A DNA stretch of 64,000 nucleotides from assembly GCF_008831285.2 (NCBI RefSeq), contig NC_045141.1:21510848-21574847 (forward strand), in the 5' to 3' direction. How positions within the stretch are numbered: position 1 is the first letter of the stretch; every line of letters begins with the position of its first letter. The notes beneath the pieces were generated by a model, which worked only from the letters and a program-made list of their open reading frames with translations, made no database searches and had not been told where the DNA came from. The translations under genes and the position numbers were made by a program. This document shows positions 37,401 to 49,653 of this stretch, piece by piece. The stretch is from Nymphaea colorata (lineage: Eukaryota > Streptophyta > Magnoliopsida > Nymphaeales > Nymphaeaceae).

Positions 37401-40400
37401 TGTTTTTGTCAACTTTGTCTGAACAATTGTTCTTGGCTCTTTTAACTATGATTTTAGCCATTTCACTTATGCAAATTTCTAGTGCAGATACCTGCACGGA
37501 CCAGTTCTGCACCGCCGAATTTGGATGAGCAAAAAAGAGATCAGGTATCTCTGTCTCTTTGTGTGTGTATTTATGTATGTATGTACAAATGTATGCATGT
37601 ATCTGTGCTGTTTCTTTTTTCTTCTGTTCCATCCTTTTTTTTCTCCTTTTGTTTAGGCACGCAATGATAGTCGACCTAGCCCTGTACCCGTGGCAGTCGC
37701 TACCAAACAGCAGCAGAAGCAGCACCTTCAGCCACCACAACTGCAGCAGCAACAGCAGCAGCATCCTAGAAGGGACTTAGGTGCCAAAGTTACTAATGTT
37801 GCTGAGCCAAACCAGCCTTCCCAGCCCAGAAGGGATGCCACTGTACTTCAGACTCCAGTACCACCTCAAACCTCTTCAGCTAAGCCTTCTGTTCTGCCTC
37901 TTGCGGGGGGTTCCATTTCTATACCTTTTCAACAGCCTCAAGTAACGACACAATACAGCACTCCAAATTCCCAACAGTCACAGAGTGTTTCTGCTGGCTC
38001 ACTTCAAATGCCGTTGCCCCTTTCTGTTGGAAATCCTACACAAGTTCAACAGCCGTTATATGTTCACGGATTACAATCCCATCCATTGCAGGCACAAGGT
38101 ATGATTCATCAGAGTCAGGGACTGGGTTATGCACCACAGATGAACCATCAGCTTGGGCCTCAATTGGGTAACATGGGTATCAGTGTGGCTCAATTTCCTC
38201 AACCGACTGTTAACAAATTTGTTACACCACGCAAGGCAGTCAAGATAACTGATCCTAAAACTCATGAAGAATTGAGACTGGATAAGAGAACTGATTCTTT
38301 TACTGATACATCATCCTCAGGGCAGACAGTTCAGCTTTCTAGATCTCATGCTGCTGTTGCTACTCAAACCCAGCAACCTATTCCTTCATTCTCTTCCACC
38401 CATCCGATCAATTACTACACTCCTATGCAACCTAATTCTTATACTCCGTCAATCTTTTATGCTGGTCAACCTACCCATCCTTTAGCTAATGCCCAGGTAG
38501 CTCCTGGGTCTTCAGCTACAAGGTATGGCTATCCAGTTAGCCATGGTGGCCCAACTGTATCTGTTGCAAACCCTGTTGCACTGGGTACCTCCTTGCCTCA
38601 ATCTAGGTCTGGGCTATCATCACAAGCTAATTCGGACACTATAAATGTAGAAGTAATTACTGCTCCAGCAGCATCTGTTCAGGTAACAGTGAAGCCACCT
38701 CCAACAGGTTCACTTCCAGGAAAAGTTGGGATCTCCACTTCTACACCATCTGGTGATTCTTCTTCTGGGAAGAAAGGTGCTGTTGTTCAAACTGAACCTG
38801 TTAAGATGTCAAGGCATCAGGAGTCTGGCGCCTCACATTTGCAAAGGTCTACTGAGGGGGCAAGACTGATTTCATCTGCCATGGGAGAGATATTAGCACA
38901 GTCTTCATCGACAACTGTTTCTTCAGCAGTGGTTGGTGATGCTGGCCCCGGGAGTTGTATTGAACAGCCAAAATCTGCTTCTGGAATGCCATCACCTCTT
39001 AATACATTACATGCCACTGTTAAAAGTCCTGCATCATCTGCTGCAACTGTCGAAGAGAGACAATTATTCACTGTTTCTTCAGTTAATCCTATTACCTTAA
39101 CTGAAGATCCAGCAAATATCTTAACGAATCCTGAAGGTCGCAAATGGGATCCTCTTAAAAAGTCAGATTCCTTTAAGGATCAGCAGAAGCTGAACAGAAA
39201 GGAGCTGCAGCAGTCCGAGTCAGAGAATCAGGTATATGCACCATGGTGTTTAAAATTTATCAGTCTTTTTGCAGTGTATTAGAAGATGCTATATCTATTG
39301 GATTCTGTGTGTTTTTTTTTTTTTTGCAGATCTGTAACTCTGCTGGTAAACAGAAATCTTCCTCTGTGGTGTCATCAAAAATTAGTGAAATGAATTCAGA
39401 GCATGGTTCCAGAACAGACGAGTCCAAACCAGGTGTGTTGGATGGGACCCTGACCTCTACTCCACGTCTTTCATCCTTCAAGTTGGAGAATAGCAGACCT
39501 TCAGAAGTTGTTGAAGTTCCAGAAACAAAAGATGATAAAACTTTATTGGCTTCATCTGGAAGATCCGTCACAGAATTGGAAGTGACAGAAGGACCAATAA
39601 ATTCTGAGACTACCAGCTCTGTTCCATCTGATGCAGTGCCAGTTGAAGCTGTTGCAGAGGCAGTTAGTCCTGTGAAGCTCTTGCATTCTGATCCTTCTGA
39701 AGTAGTGGTAACTATTCCAAAAAGTTCAGTTTCAGGGGATCTGGTCCCTCATGATTTGGGCACAAGAGGCGAAGCCAGTGGTGCATCAGGGTTGGAAGAC
39801 AGTATAAGCAAAACACCTACTACCAAACTAGAAACTCAAGAAAATATGTCTCTTGTTGGATGTTCTGGTAATAGTCAGAGCACAGATGCAAGTTTGCACC
39901 AGGTTCCAGTGGTTGACAAAGTGGAAGAAATATCTGTTCAAATAGACAGTTTGAAGGTTGAACTAGAAGATACGGTTGAAGAGGTATCAGATTCTTCCTT
40001 GAGTCGTCCTTCTGATGAAGCTTTGGGAGTTGATGTAGATAAGGAAGAAAGCATGGGTGTTTCCGCTATTGCTTCTCATACAGTTTCAGATTCTGCAGAA
40101 ACTGAAAATTTGCCTCCTTCAGCACATTTGACTAGAGGTGATTATGAAAAACAAAATGAAAGAGAGAGTAAAATGTCTATTGAAGAGATTGAATCACCAG
40201 CTGAATCCACAAGCTCAAGTCGAGAGTCCGCCACTGCTGTACCTGAAGGGACACAGGAACATGAATCTTCTAGGGGTTCAGAAAACCTAAATAGTGGTGT
40301 GAGTCCAAGTACTTTGTCAACCTCCAGGGATAAAATGCCATTAGAACAGAGCAGGCCAAAGAGTGTTTCTGGAAAAAAGAAGAAGAAAAGGGAGCTTCTT

Positions 40401-43400
40401 TCCAAGGCTGATGCTGCTGGGACAACTGCTGATCTTTACATGGCATACAAAACACCGGAAGAAAAGCGAGATGTTGCTGTATCAGAAAATGTGAATACCA
40501 TGTCTTCAAACATTGATGGTAAGCAGATGCCTGAAGGTGATACGAAGAAGCATGCCTCTAGCAAAGAGGAAGACAGCCATAGCAAATCTGAACTGGATGA
40601 TTGGGAGGAAGCCGCTGAAATCTCTAGCCCTAAATTGAAAACCTTGGAGAGGTCTGAAGCAGTGCACAATAATAAGTGCTGCATGGAACATGACAGTGGA
40701 TCTGTAGGTGGAAAAAGATACACCAGAGATTTCCTAATGACCTTCTCAGAGCAGTGTAAGGATCTTCCTCCTGGATTTGAGATTGGATCAGATATAGCAG
40801 ATCTTCTAATAAATGTTCAATTGAATGCACCCTTTGTTGACCGTGACACGTACCATATGGGTGGAAGAATATTTGATAGACAACCAAGCGGCTCATCTCG
40901 ACTGGACCGTCGTGGGAGTGGGAACATGGAAGAGGATAGGTGGAATAAATTAACAGCTCCTTTTGTACCTGGACGCACAGACCTTGCATATGGTATTGCA
41001 GGTACAACATTTCGTCAAGGTCCAGGTGGAAACCTGGGGGTCCTGAAGAATCCTCGTGGCCATCCAGGAGGACAATATGTTAGTGGAATCCTTTCTGGTC
41101 CTATGCAGTCTCTTGGTTCTCCTGGTGGGCTGCCAAGAATGCATGCTGATGCTGATAGGTGGCAGCGTGCTCCCCCTGTTCAGAAGGGCTTGATTCCCTC
41201 TCCTCATGCTCAACCTGTGGTCATGCACAAAGCTGAAAAGAGGTATGAGGTTGGCAAAGTATCTGACGAAGAGGAAACTAAGCAGAGACAACTGAAATCC
41301 ATTCTTAACAAGCTGACTCCTCAAAATTTTGAAAAGCTGTTTGGGCAAGTCAAAGAAGTTAACATTGATAATGTTGTCACTCTTACTGGTGTTATTTCCC
41401 AAATTTTTGATAAAGCATTAATGGAGCCAACATTCTGTGAAATGTATGCTGATTTTTGTTCCCGTCTTGCTGGAGCATTACCTGATCTGGTTGAAGGTAA
41501 TGAAAAGGTTACTTTCAGAAGATTGCTTCTGAATAAATGCCAAGAGGAATTTGAGAGGGGAGAGAAGGAGGAAGCAGAAGCAGATAAAGATGAGGAAGAA
41601 GGCGAAACAAAACAGTCTGCAGAGGAGAGAGAAGCAAAGCGGATCAAGGCTCGCAGACGGATGCTGGGTAACATTCGGCTGATTGGTGAACTGTACAAGA
41701 AAAAGATGTTAACTGAGAGAATTATGCATGAATGCATCAAGAAGCTACTGGGCCAGTATGAGAATCCTGATGAAGAAGATGTGGAAGCTTTGTGCAAGTT
41801 GATGAGCACAATTGGAGCAATAATTGATCATCCCATAGCCAAAGAGCACATGGATGCATATTTTGATAGGATGCACAAGCTGTCAACTAATCAAAAGCTA
41901 TCTTCTAGGATGCGATTTATGCTGAGAGACACAATTGATCTCAGAAAGAACAAGTGGCAGCAGAGAAGAAAAGTTGAGGGCCCTAAGAAAATTGAGGAAG
42001 TGCATCGTGATGCAGCTCAGGAGCGCCAAACACAATCAGGAAGAGCATCTCGTGGTTCTGGCATGAGTTCTTCTGCAAGGAGAGGACAAGCCATTGATTA
42101 TGGACCTAGAGGATCCACTGGCTTGTCTTCTCCAGGGTCACAGCCACTGGTTTCTCTTCGAGGGACGCCAGCATCTGGTCGCTTTGGTACCCAAGATGTT
42201 CGGCTGGAGGATAGACATATTATTGAGAGCAGAACACTTTCAGTTCCATTGCCACAAAGGTCTATAGATGATGATTCAATTACTCTTGGGCCTCAAGGTG
42301 GTCTTGCAAAGGGGATGTCTATGAGAGGGCAACCCTCAATGTCAAGTGGGTCTGTAAATGATATTTCGGTAGTGAGTACTGGAGATGCAAGAAGAATGGG
42401 AATGTGTCTAGGTGGTTCCAGTTCCACACATTCTCTAGCAGAGTGGACACCAAATAATTCACGGGAGGAGGTTGGTTCTAGGGGTGTTCTGCTTGATAGG
42501 CCGAAGTCTGCACATTCTTATGGTCAGCCAAATCATGAGGATCGTGTGAACAGGGATGCAAGAAATACTCCAGTATCTTCAACTGGTCCACATAACTCAA
42601 TAGACAAATTGCCCGAGGAACAGCTAAGAGAAAAGTCAATATCTGCAATCAAGGAATTTTACAGGTAAGGTTCTTGTTTTTAGTTTCTAATGAGATTCAT
42701 TGCGAACTCAAGTTATTCATCAAATTATTGGATATGCTAGAGTATGACATTAATTTCGTCTTTTAAATGTTTTTTTATCACTCTTATTCTCAAGGATTTC
42801 TGACTCTGCTTTCATAAAAAGCATATAAAGGAGGCATAAGAGCATTCTTGTTTCTTTTATAGTGAAGATATTGTGATTCCATTATCATCTTCATGGAATC
42901 ATGTTGGGACTATGCACCTAAATTCTATGTGGTCAAAAGCACATGTAGGTGCTGGGTGGCAGCCTAAATGCCTAGCCTGAGGCACTAGACTTGTCAAACA
43001 AAATACTTCTAAATTTTTTAAATTTTAATTCTTAAAAAGTTCTAAGTGTGAGGTGGACCTGAATTTCCCCTTCCCCTTATTCTTCTTCCTTTCTCTTTTC
43101 CCCAGTTTTTTGTGAAATAGGACTGATGAGGCCCTGTCTAGGTGCTGCCTAGGATTCTTTTGGGGTCTGCCACCTAATTCTGGTTGGCACTATTTGTGCT
43201 ATTGATCACGAGTAAAGTTAGCAAAGAATGTTCTCTTTATAATTATTAATTTTAGTTTATTCTTTGCCTTCTTCTTTTCTTTCTTTTCCGGTCGTTGGCA
43301 ACATTCTTTCTTATTGATACCTTGCTTTTGCTCACGTTAGCTTAAAATAATGGAAATGAATTACTCAAACTCATGAGTAGCTTTATATGTAATGGGAAGT

Positions 43401-45151
43401 TGTTAGGGGACTTTTAAGTGTAAAAGGTTCCTTGGGTTAGAAAATGAGGTAGAGGCTATATTGTCTTGGAAGATAAGACATCACTAGTTGGAGAGGTGTT
43501 AGGTGGATGGTGTAAGGACCAGTTATATGGGTAGTCTAGAAAGTTTGTAAGTATTTTTACGGCTATTATCTCCTAATTGGATTGCACGAATGCTGCTTTC
43601 TACAAATCCAGGAAAGGACCATGAGCAAACTTTGAGTCATAATGTTCTTGCTGTGGTGAATTTCCCACCATAGAGAGCTTTCAAGGAGATAGCGTAATAG
43701 CATCTTTAGGGGCAATTTAGATGATTTTAGGCATGACATATTTCATTTGGCCTCATAACGCTGCAATTTCTTGAAATTGAAAACCTGAATTTCCTCCAGA
43801 ATTTTGATTGTAAATATGGCCAGAATTTATGTGGTGCTATGCCAGTTCGTGGCACGTATGTTTCTTCCTTAATACTGCGGAAAGGTGGGCTTTTGTCAGT
43901 ATTTTTTCACCACTTGTGCATCTGGTACTTGGATGGAAGAGACAGGCATCCATATTTAGGACATGTCGATTCAAGTGGGCGTTAAATTTGGGCATGTGCA
44001 AAGGGATAGGGTAGAAAGTGTCTTTGGTCGTGTCACCTCCTGCTGTTAAGCCTGCAAAAGTGTCTGGGCATCTTATAGATTGAACCAGTCCATTTTTAGT
44101 CCAGTGCCAACTACAGCTGATTGAGCCTGCAAAAGTGGTGTGAGCATCTTATAGGTTGTAATGGTGCATGCATACAACCAATGCCTTTGAGTGGGAGCAA
44201 GACAACCAACGAGCAGTTCGCTTTGGAAAGCCATCCCCTGGAGAGCTGAATTCTTTGTAGAAATAGTCGATCCACTGGAAGATACTAAGGCTGATTGGGA
44301 AAACTAACTAAACAATCTCCCTGTCAATGGAAAAATCAACAAAGTGATCTGGTTGTATGTGAAGGGCTCATACACCCTGGTGGTTTGTCCCCAGGATCCT
44401 TCTAGTTATTGGACTTCTTGATAAAATTGATCCCCATCATCATAAGCTGCAGTATCTGTTCTATCTTCAGTAAGGTCCCTGGGAATGGAAGAAATGCTGT
44501 TACTACTTACTACTCACCGTTTTCTATTTGAATTCTCCATGGTTGGTGAGCGTCTCTCTTCCCTTGCTGCTGCTTTACAAACTGTGTGAAGGAAGAGTGG
44601 GCAGAAGGGAAATGTCAACCATTTTTTTACAGATGGTGATTAGATGGAATGCTCCTTGAAATCAACAAGCATGTAGCCGTTATTCTTTTTTTTTCCTTCA
44701 ATAAGAAAGTGGAAGAGGTCTCCTGGGCTACACTGATATGGCAGAACATTCATTGGAAAGGTTGCTCCCTGTTCTTACATGGATCGATAGGCCAAACTTT
44801 TTGGTGTTTCATTTCGTTTTCCTTTTTAGGGGAACAAAGACATGACCAATAATGGTCACGTTTCCTCTCGTCCTTGCTTTCTTGCTGCCTGTTTTCAACT
44901 CTTATCATTTTCAGGACTCCAAATTTTGAGATGTGGGTAAACATTCTCATGCTAGTGAGCTCAATGATTTTATTGTAGAACAAATAATTTATTAATCATG
45001 ATTTATTTTCTTTCATTTTCCTTTTTGCTCTTGCTTTTTCCTCCATCTTTTACCAGCTTATCCTTTGTTCATCGGCTTATTCTTCGTCAAATACCAGCAT
45101 TTAATTTTAAAGCACAGAATTGGGCCTTTCTCTCTCTCTCTCTCTCTTACG

Positions 45152-45193
<42 letters not shown>

Positions 45194-46276
45194 GTTTGTG
45201 TGTGTGCTCCTCTATGAACAAGCTGGTGTGCATGCATGCAGATTCCTTTTGTATTGCAAGTACGTGCTTACAGTCACCAATGATTTCGTTTTTCTTTTTT
45301 TGCTAGTGCAGCTTTTGACACTAGACTTTCTTCATGCAGTTTATTGAAAGTTTTGAAACTTAACTGATCTGCAATTGGTTTTCACTTTCAGTGCAAATGA
45401 TGAGGAAGAAGTTGCTTCATGTGTGAAGGAATTGAATGCGCCAAATTTCTATCCCACTATGGTGTCTCTCTGGGTCACAGATTCTTTTGAGCGAAAGAAC
45501 ATAGAGAGAGACCGTTTAACAAAATTACTTGTTTCTCTCTGCAAATCAAGGAACCATTTGCTGAGTCAACGGCAGCTCATCAATGGGTATGTGTTCTGCT
45601 TTGGTAGTAGAAGTTGGGTAGAAAACGGTTGAGTTTATACTCCACGATTTGGTCTCCTTGCTGGCCTGACTTCTTCAATGAGCTTTTGTGGTGGCTTATT
45701 GCTTGAGCTTCTCATATTCCAAGCATCACTGCCTTTTTAGAGTCCCAACTTCATTCGAGCCTCTTGATCTTTGAAATGATAAGACTTTTTGAACATGGGT
45801 GTGCAAATAGTGGTGATAGTTCTTGCACCCTCAGGTTCTAGGACCTGAGCGACATGCATAAAACTGCGTCTCAAAGCCCTTAAATAATTTTTCCTGAATA
45901 TTTCATGCTTTGTTCAATTTATGTCTGATGCACTTCTATTTCCAGGTTCGAGTCTGTCTTTGCTACCTTGCCCGATGCAATATATGATGCGCCTAAAGCA
46001 CCTGAATTCCTTGGTGGCATTCTTGCAAAGGTGATTTTAGAAAACATTATTAGTCTAAAGGATGTAGGAAGATTGATACATGAAGGAGGTGAGGAGCCTG
46101 GTAGCCTTACGGAATCTGGAATCGCATCAGACGTCCTTGGTAGTATTCTGGAGGTTATAAAGGAGGAGAAAGGTGATACTTTGTTGAAAGACATCCGCAA
46201 AAATTCTGAGATTCGACTGGAGGAATTCCTCCCTCCGGACCCTAGAAAGCAGGCGAAGCTCATAGCCTTTATTTAG
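31476..46276 (+). CDS. EIF4G: Eukaryotic translation initiation factor 4G (eIF4G)
   Basis: Coding exons: 31476-31672, 33092-33225, 33385-33522, 37316-37383, 37488-37544, 37657-39231, 39330-42664, 45392-45586 and 45946-46276. They total 6030 nt, 2009 aa. The protein is the cap-complex scaffold, binding eIF4E, eIF4A and eIF3 in the cytoplasm. Features in order are a Ser/Pro/Gly-rich N-terminus (residues 1-110), the GDASKMFPLQFG segment, a Gln-rich patch from about 205, a long disordered Ser/Glu-rich region, and an eIF4E-binding motif YTRDFLM at about 1187 (YxxxxL-hydrophobic). Next come an MIF4G HEAT domain at about 1377-1604 and a C-terminal MA3 domain at about 1835-1950. It is somewhat longer than plant eIF4Gs I know (about 1700-1900 aa). 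Exon 1 ends at an unusual donor, AG|GTTCCT, chosen because it alone restores NRSFKKS in phase. Introns 3 (3.8 kb) and 7 (2.7 kb) are long. AATAAA poly(A) candidates lie near 46583-46600. Confidence 0.95.
32135..32343. repeat. 104-bp tandem duplication in eIF4G intron 1
   Basis: Copy 1 spans 32135-32238 and copy 2 spans 32239-32343. Both start GAGAAATTTCTTT and end CTTGGAAAARTTCTCATG. They differ at roughly six to eight positions. The repeat is intronic and T-rich. Confidence 0.85.
35610..35800. repeat. Degenerate CTAG/ACTAGTTG-rich patch
   Basis: ACTAGTTGA, CTAGTAAG, CTAGTCGG, GGCTAGTG and similar words recur many times in less than 200 bases inside eIF4G intron 3. It looks like an old degenerate minisatellite or element interior. 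No clean period could be fixed by eye. Confidence 0.4.
36112..36525. mobile_element. Probable hAT-like miniature element (copy B)
   Basis: It starts TAGGGCTGCACATAAGCT, matching copy A at 6751 in 17 of 18 bases, and ends near TTGTGTTGCCGTA, a degraded inverted counterpart. The interior has the same theme of TTGAGCTCGAGTTACTCG-like units. The flanks GCCTTGAG (36104-36111) and GCCTTTGT (36526-36533) share the first five bases, a possible decayed 8-bp target duplication. It sits in intron 3 of eIF4G and encodes nothing. Confidence 0.5.
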
Positions 46277-48684
46277 AAGCATATGCTATGTATACTCGCC
46301 CCTGCCTAGTTGTTAGGGTGCTACGATTTGCAGTTATCATCTTGTTCATGGCTCTATATATTAAGTCTTTTTGGCATATCTTGTTCTTCTGTTAGCTTAT
46401 TCATTGTCTCCATGAATTGTGCACTTGAGGTAATCACTAGCTGATTTTGAGGCCAGCTAAGCTTGAATACAGTTTTGAGTCCATGATTACAAATGATGCG
46501 GATTTTATTGTCGCCTTTGGGTAATGCTTATTGGGCAAATAATTAATGCCTGTGGAAGGACCGTAGAAACTAGCTCTGTTTCAATAAAACCCTCTAAACC
46601 AATAAAATGTAACAAACTATGTGTTCGACAAATCTGCGTGATACTTGTTTGTTAAGGCTAATGTCATATTTATGATAATGCTTGTTACGAGAGACTGGGT
46701 CCATCCCCATTGATATCAGCTTTTAGTTGCATCGCCTTGAGTGAACGTCCCTAGTATGAACAGCATTTCTTTGTTCTCATTTTTGTACGTGACAATGAAA
46801 CCTGGTCAATCCATGTACATTATTGTTGTATTCCGTTTGTCACGGTTCACAAATTGTGTCCTCTGGCCGTTGATCGGACCCTTTTTTTTTCTCCCTTTTG
46901 TATGAAGATTTTATTTTATTTTTTTATCAGTTTCTCATGCAGATTTTCAGGTCCTTGTTTATTTCCAAGTGTGAAGAAAAACCATGAAGTCTTTGTCACC
47001 AGCTGGCATCATACGATCGAACTCAAAACCTCGAGTGGGGTCGTGGTAGTTTATTGGTAATTTTGTGTAGTGCTTCTGCCCGATACATTCAACCTTCTTA
47101 CTATCATTAAATTGTATAAGATTATATAAATCCTTTTTTACTCTTGAGTGATCAGAGATGGAAGAAGTACTTGGAAGTCCCTTTGTTCTCATGCCTTTAC
47201 ACAAAAGGACTGCACGCCGTTGACTTTATATAATGGTTTTGATTAGTAAACACCCCATTCTGTTCGTGTATGCACTCCTGCAGTATGGAGCTGCTGTGGG
47301 GATTATATATACAATCTTGAAAAATCAATGTTGTCGGAACTATATATATATATATATATATAACTTACATCCAATGATATGGTTTAAAAATATAATTTCT
47401 ATCAAATAAATTGCATGATTTGAAATATCATTTCATGTTTTCTAACAAGTCTTCCAGCTATGCTTTTCACAAAATGAGCATTGTCCGATCTTAAGTACTC
47501 ATACAAGCTCATTCGATGATTGGTCGACATGGCCCGCCTTTATACAGATCTTTTCATAAATCGGTAGGACGACACTGATCTGGACAAAGCGACATCTTGG
47601 TTGGCGAGTTCTCATGCACTCTGTTCGGTAACTTTGGACTTTTTGCACGACATGGTTCCTCGATGATGATCTCTGAGAGCAGACATGTTTGAGCCAATTC
47701 TCTTTCGGAATGATGTGACCCTTCAACTGGATCGAATGCCAATGCATGTCGAAGTCTGTCTGTCTTCACCATGCAAGATGAACACAGCGACCGTTTGGTC
47801 CTGCTACGCGAGAGGAAGTCATTTTTCAGGACGCCCGGATATCTCTTGTTCCCAATGTTTTCATGACTTCTGGGTACTGATCGGTTATTTATGAAACTCA
47901 AAGTGGGTTGAGCTTTGCAAATGTAAAGTTGGAGAGAAATTTCACATAAGCTTTTCGCTTACAAACTCAAAGTTACCGATAACAACTTCCTCCACTTGAT
48001 TAGGGAATCATATTAAGAGCTTGAAGTTGAGAAGAGCTCCACGGGTGCACTTTTAGGTATAAATTTGGGGTGTATGTCTAATCCCAACGGACCTTTAGGT
48101 ATTAAAAGTAGAGAGGGACTCCAGTCACACTCTAGACGGGAAAAAACCTTTTCCCAGTAGAAAGTTGTATTCGTTGCTGTTAATACCAACCAGGGTTTTT
48201 CATTTTACTAACGGAAACCTGGACCTGAACTTTTGGATTTTAAGCTAGTGTGCTGATTGCTCTGGCTTTTACGGTCTACGAGGCTCTACCATGAATTGCG
48301 TTAACTGTTGTTGTGCTGCTCACTACACCAACCCATCTGGGTCTCCTGAGTTGCAATCACTGTGGTGAACATGTAGAGGACCGTCTGTGCGCATTTATTC
48401 AGGGCTTTCCAACAGCATGGTAGCCGACTGCTTTTTTCCATGTCTAAATAGGGAGCAGACATGGAGGTGGATTTCCTCATCAACCTCTCTAAAACTTGCT
48501 TGCGTGTGGATTTACACTGCGTATTTAAGAGAGAGAGAGAGAGAGAGGGGAAGAGGGGAGACGGACAACACAACCCCGTCACTTGAGCCACTTAACGCAA
48601 CTCCTCAGCCCCCACACTCATTGCCAATTAGAGTGTGTGTGTATATATATATATATATCATTGTCAATTAGAGAGAGAAAGAGA

Positions 48685-48720
<36 letters not shown>

Positions 48721-49653
48721 TGTATTACCATGTGCATAGTAGCATTTTGATTGAGCGCTCTTGTGCCGAAAATGAACAGGGCTAAGCAATATGCTGAAGC
48801 ATCGACATGAGAGTATTCTGCCATAGAGTAGAACACCCGCATGAGCAAGTTTGGACTGAGCAGCAGCGAGAATGTCGGCTTGAGTAACACAAACATTGGT
48901 GAGATCCAAAATGCACCGAAGACATAAGGGTTCCTCAGCAAGATTTGTCCATGGATGTTGAGTTAGTGCTTAAGATCAGGCCAAAAGATAGAGTCGATGA
49001 ATAACAAGTGAATATTCCCGTACTACCCCTCATGGGTCCCTAGAGAGGAGGAGGCTAGGTTAAATAGCGTATCATGCACTAAGTATTCATGATTGATTAT
49101 ATTCTTCGGAATGATTCTTTGATTTGAATATATGAACCAACCATTCCCTACAAAAGAGATGAATCTCAGCTAAAATTATGAGCACAAGCATCTCTCTCTC
49201 TCTCTCATGTTTAGTGGATCGAGGAAACAATCAATTCTATCGAGAAGCATTCGACATAATAAATAATGAACACTGCATACTGTTCGTTACTTTTTTGTCT
49301 TGTACAAAAGAAGCACTACATTGTGATTCTTACTAGGTGTGCTCATATGACTCAAGAAAAAAAAAAAACTATACAGACCCTTTTTGAATAACTGAAAATA
49401 ATAAAGTTCCGTTCCTCAAAATGTTAAGACAACTTCTATTACAGCGCACCCGTAAGAAATATATCATAATCGAACAACTTAAGCATCAGGTACCAGTGAA
49501 TGGGCACATTAAAATAATTTGGTCTAGAATATTTGGCAAAAGAACGGGGGCAGAATCCAATAAAGATCGCAGTTAGACAAACGAATTTACAGAAAGCATA
49601 CCTCTGAGTAGATACAATCATAAAGTCGGATCTACGTAAACAAAATGTCCAAC
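46277..49653. other. Convergent intergenic region between eIF4G and metacaspase
   Basis: It contains the 3' ends of both neighbours and no confirmed gene. Microsatellites: (TA)n at 47340-47362, (GA)n at 48529-48550, and (TA)n at 48641-48658 and 48691-48719. Two patches are protein-like on the minus strand, 47901-47500 and 48941-48718. Their frames carry overlapping open readings without a family motif I recognise. Confidence 0.45.

Noticed and set aside
40142-41809. Minus-strand open frames up to 162 codons opposite eIF4G exon 7
   Set aside because: The plus strand encodes the MIF4G domain and eIF4E-binding motif in one 3.3-kb exon; the antisense frames have no motif.
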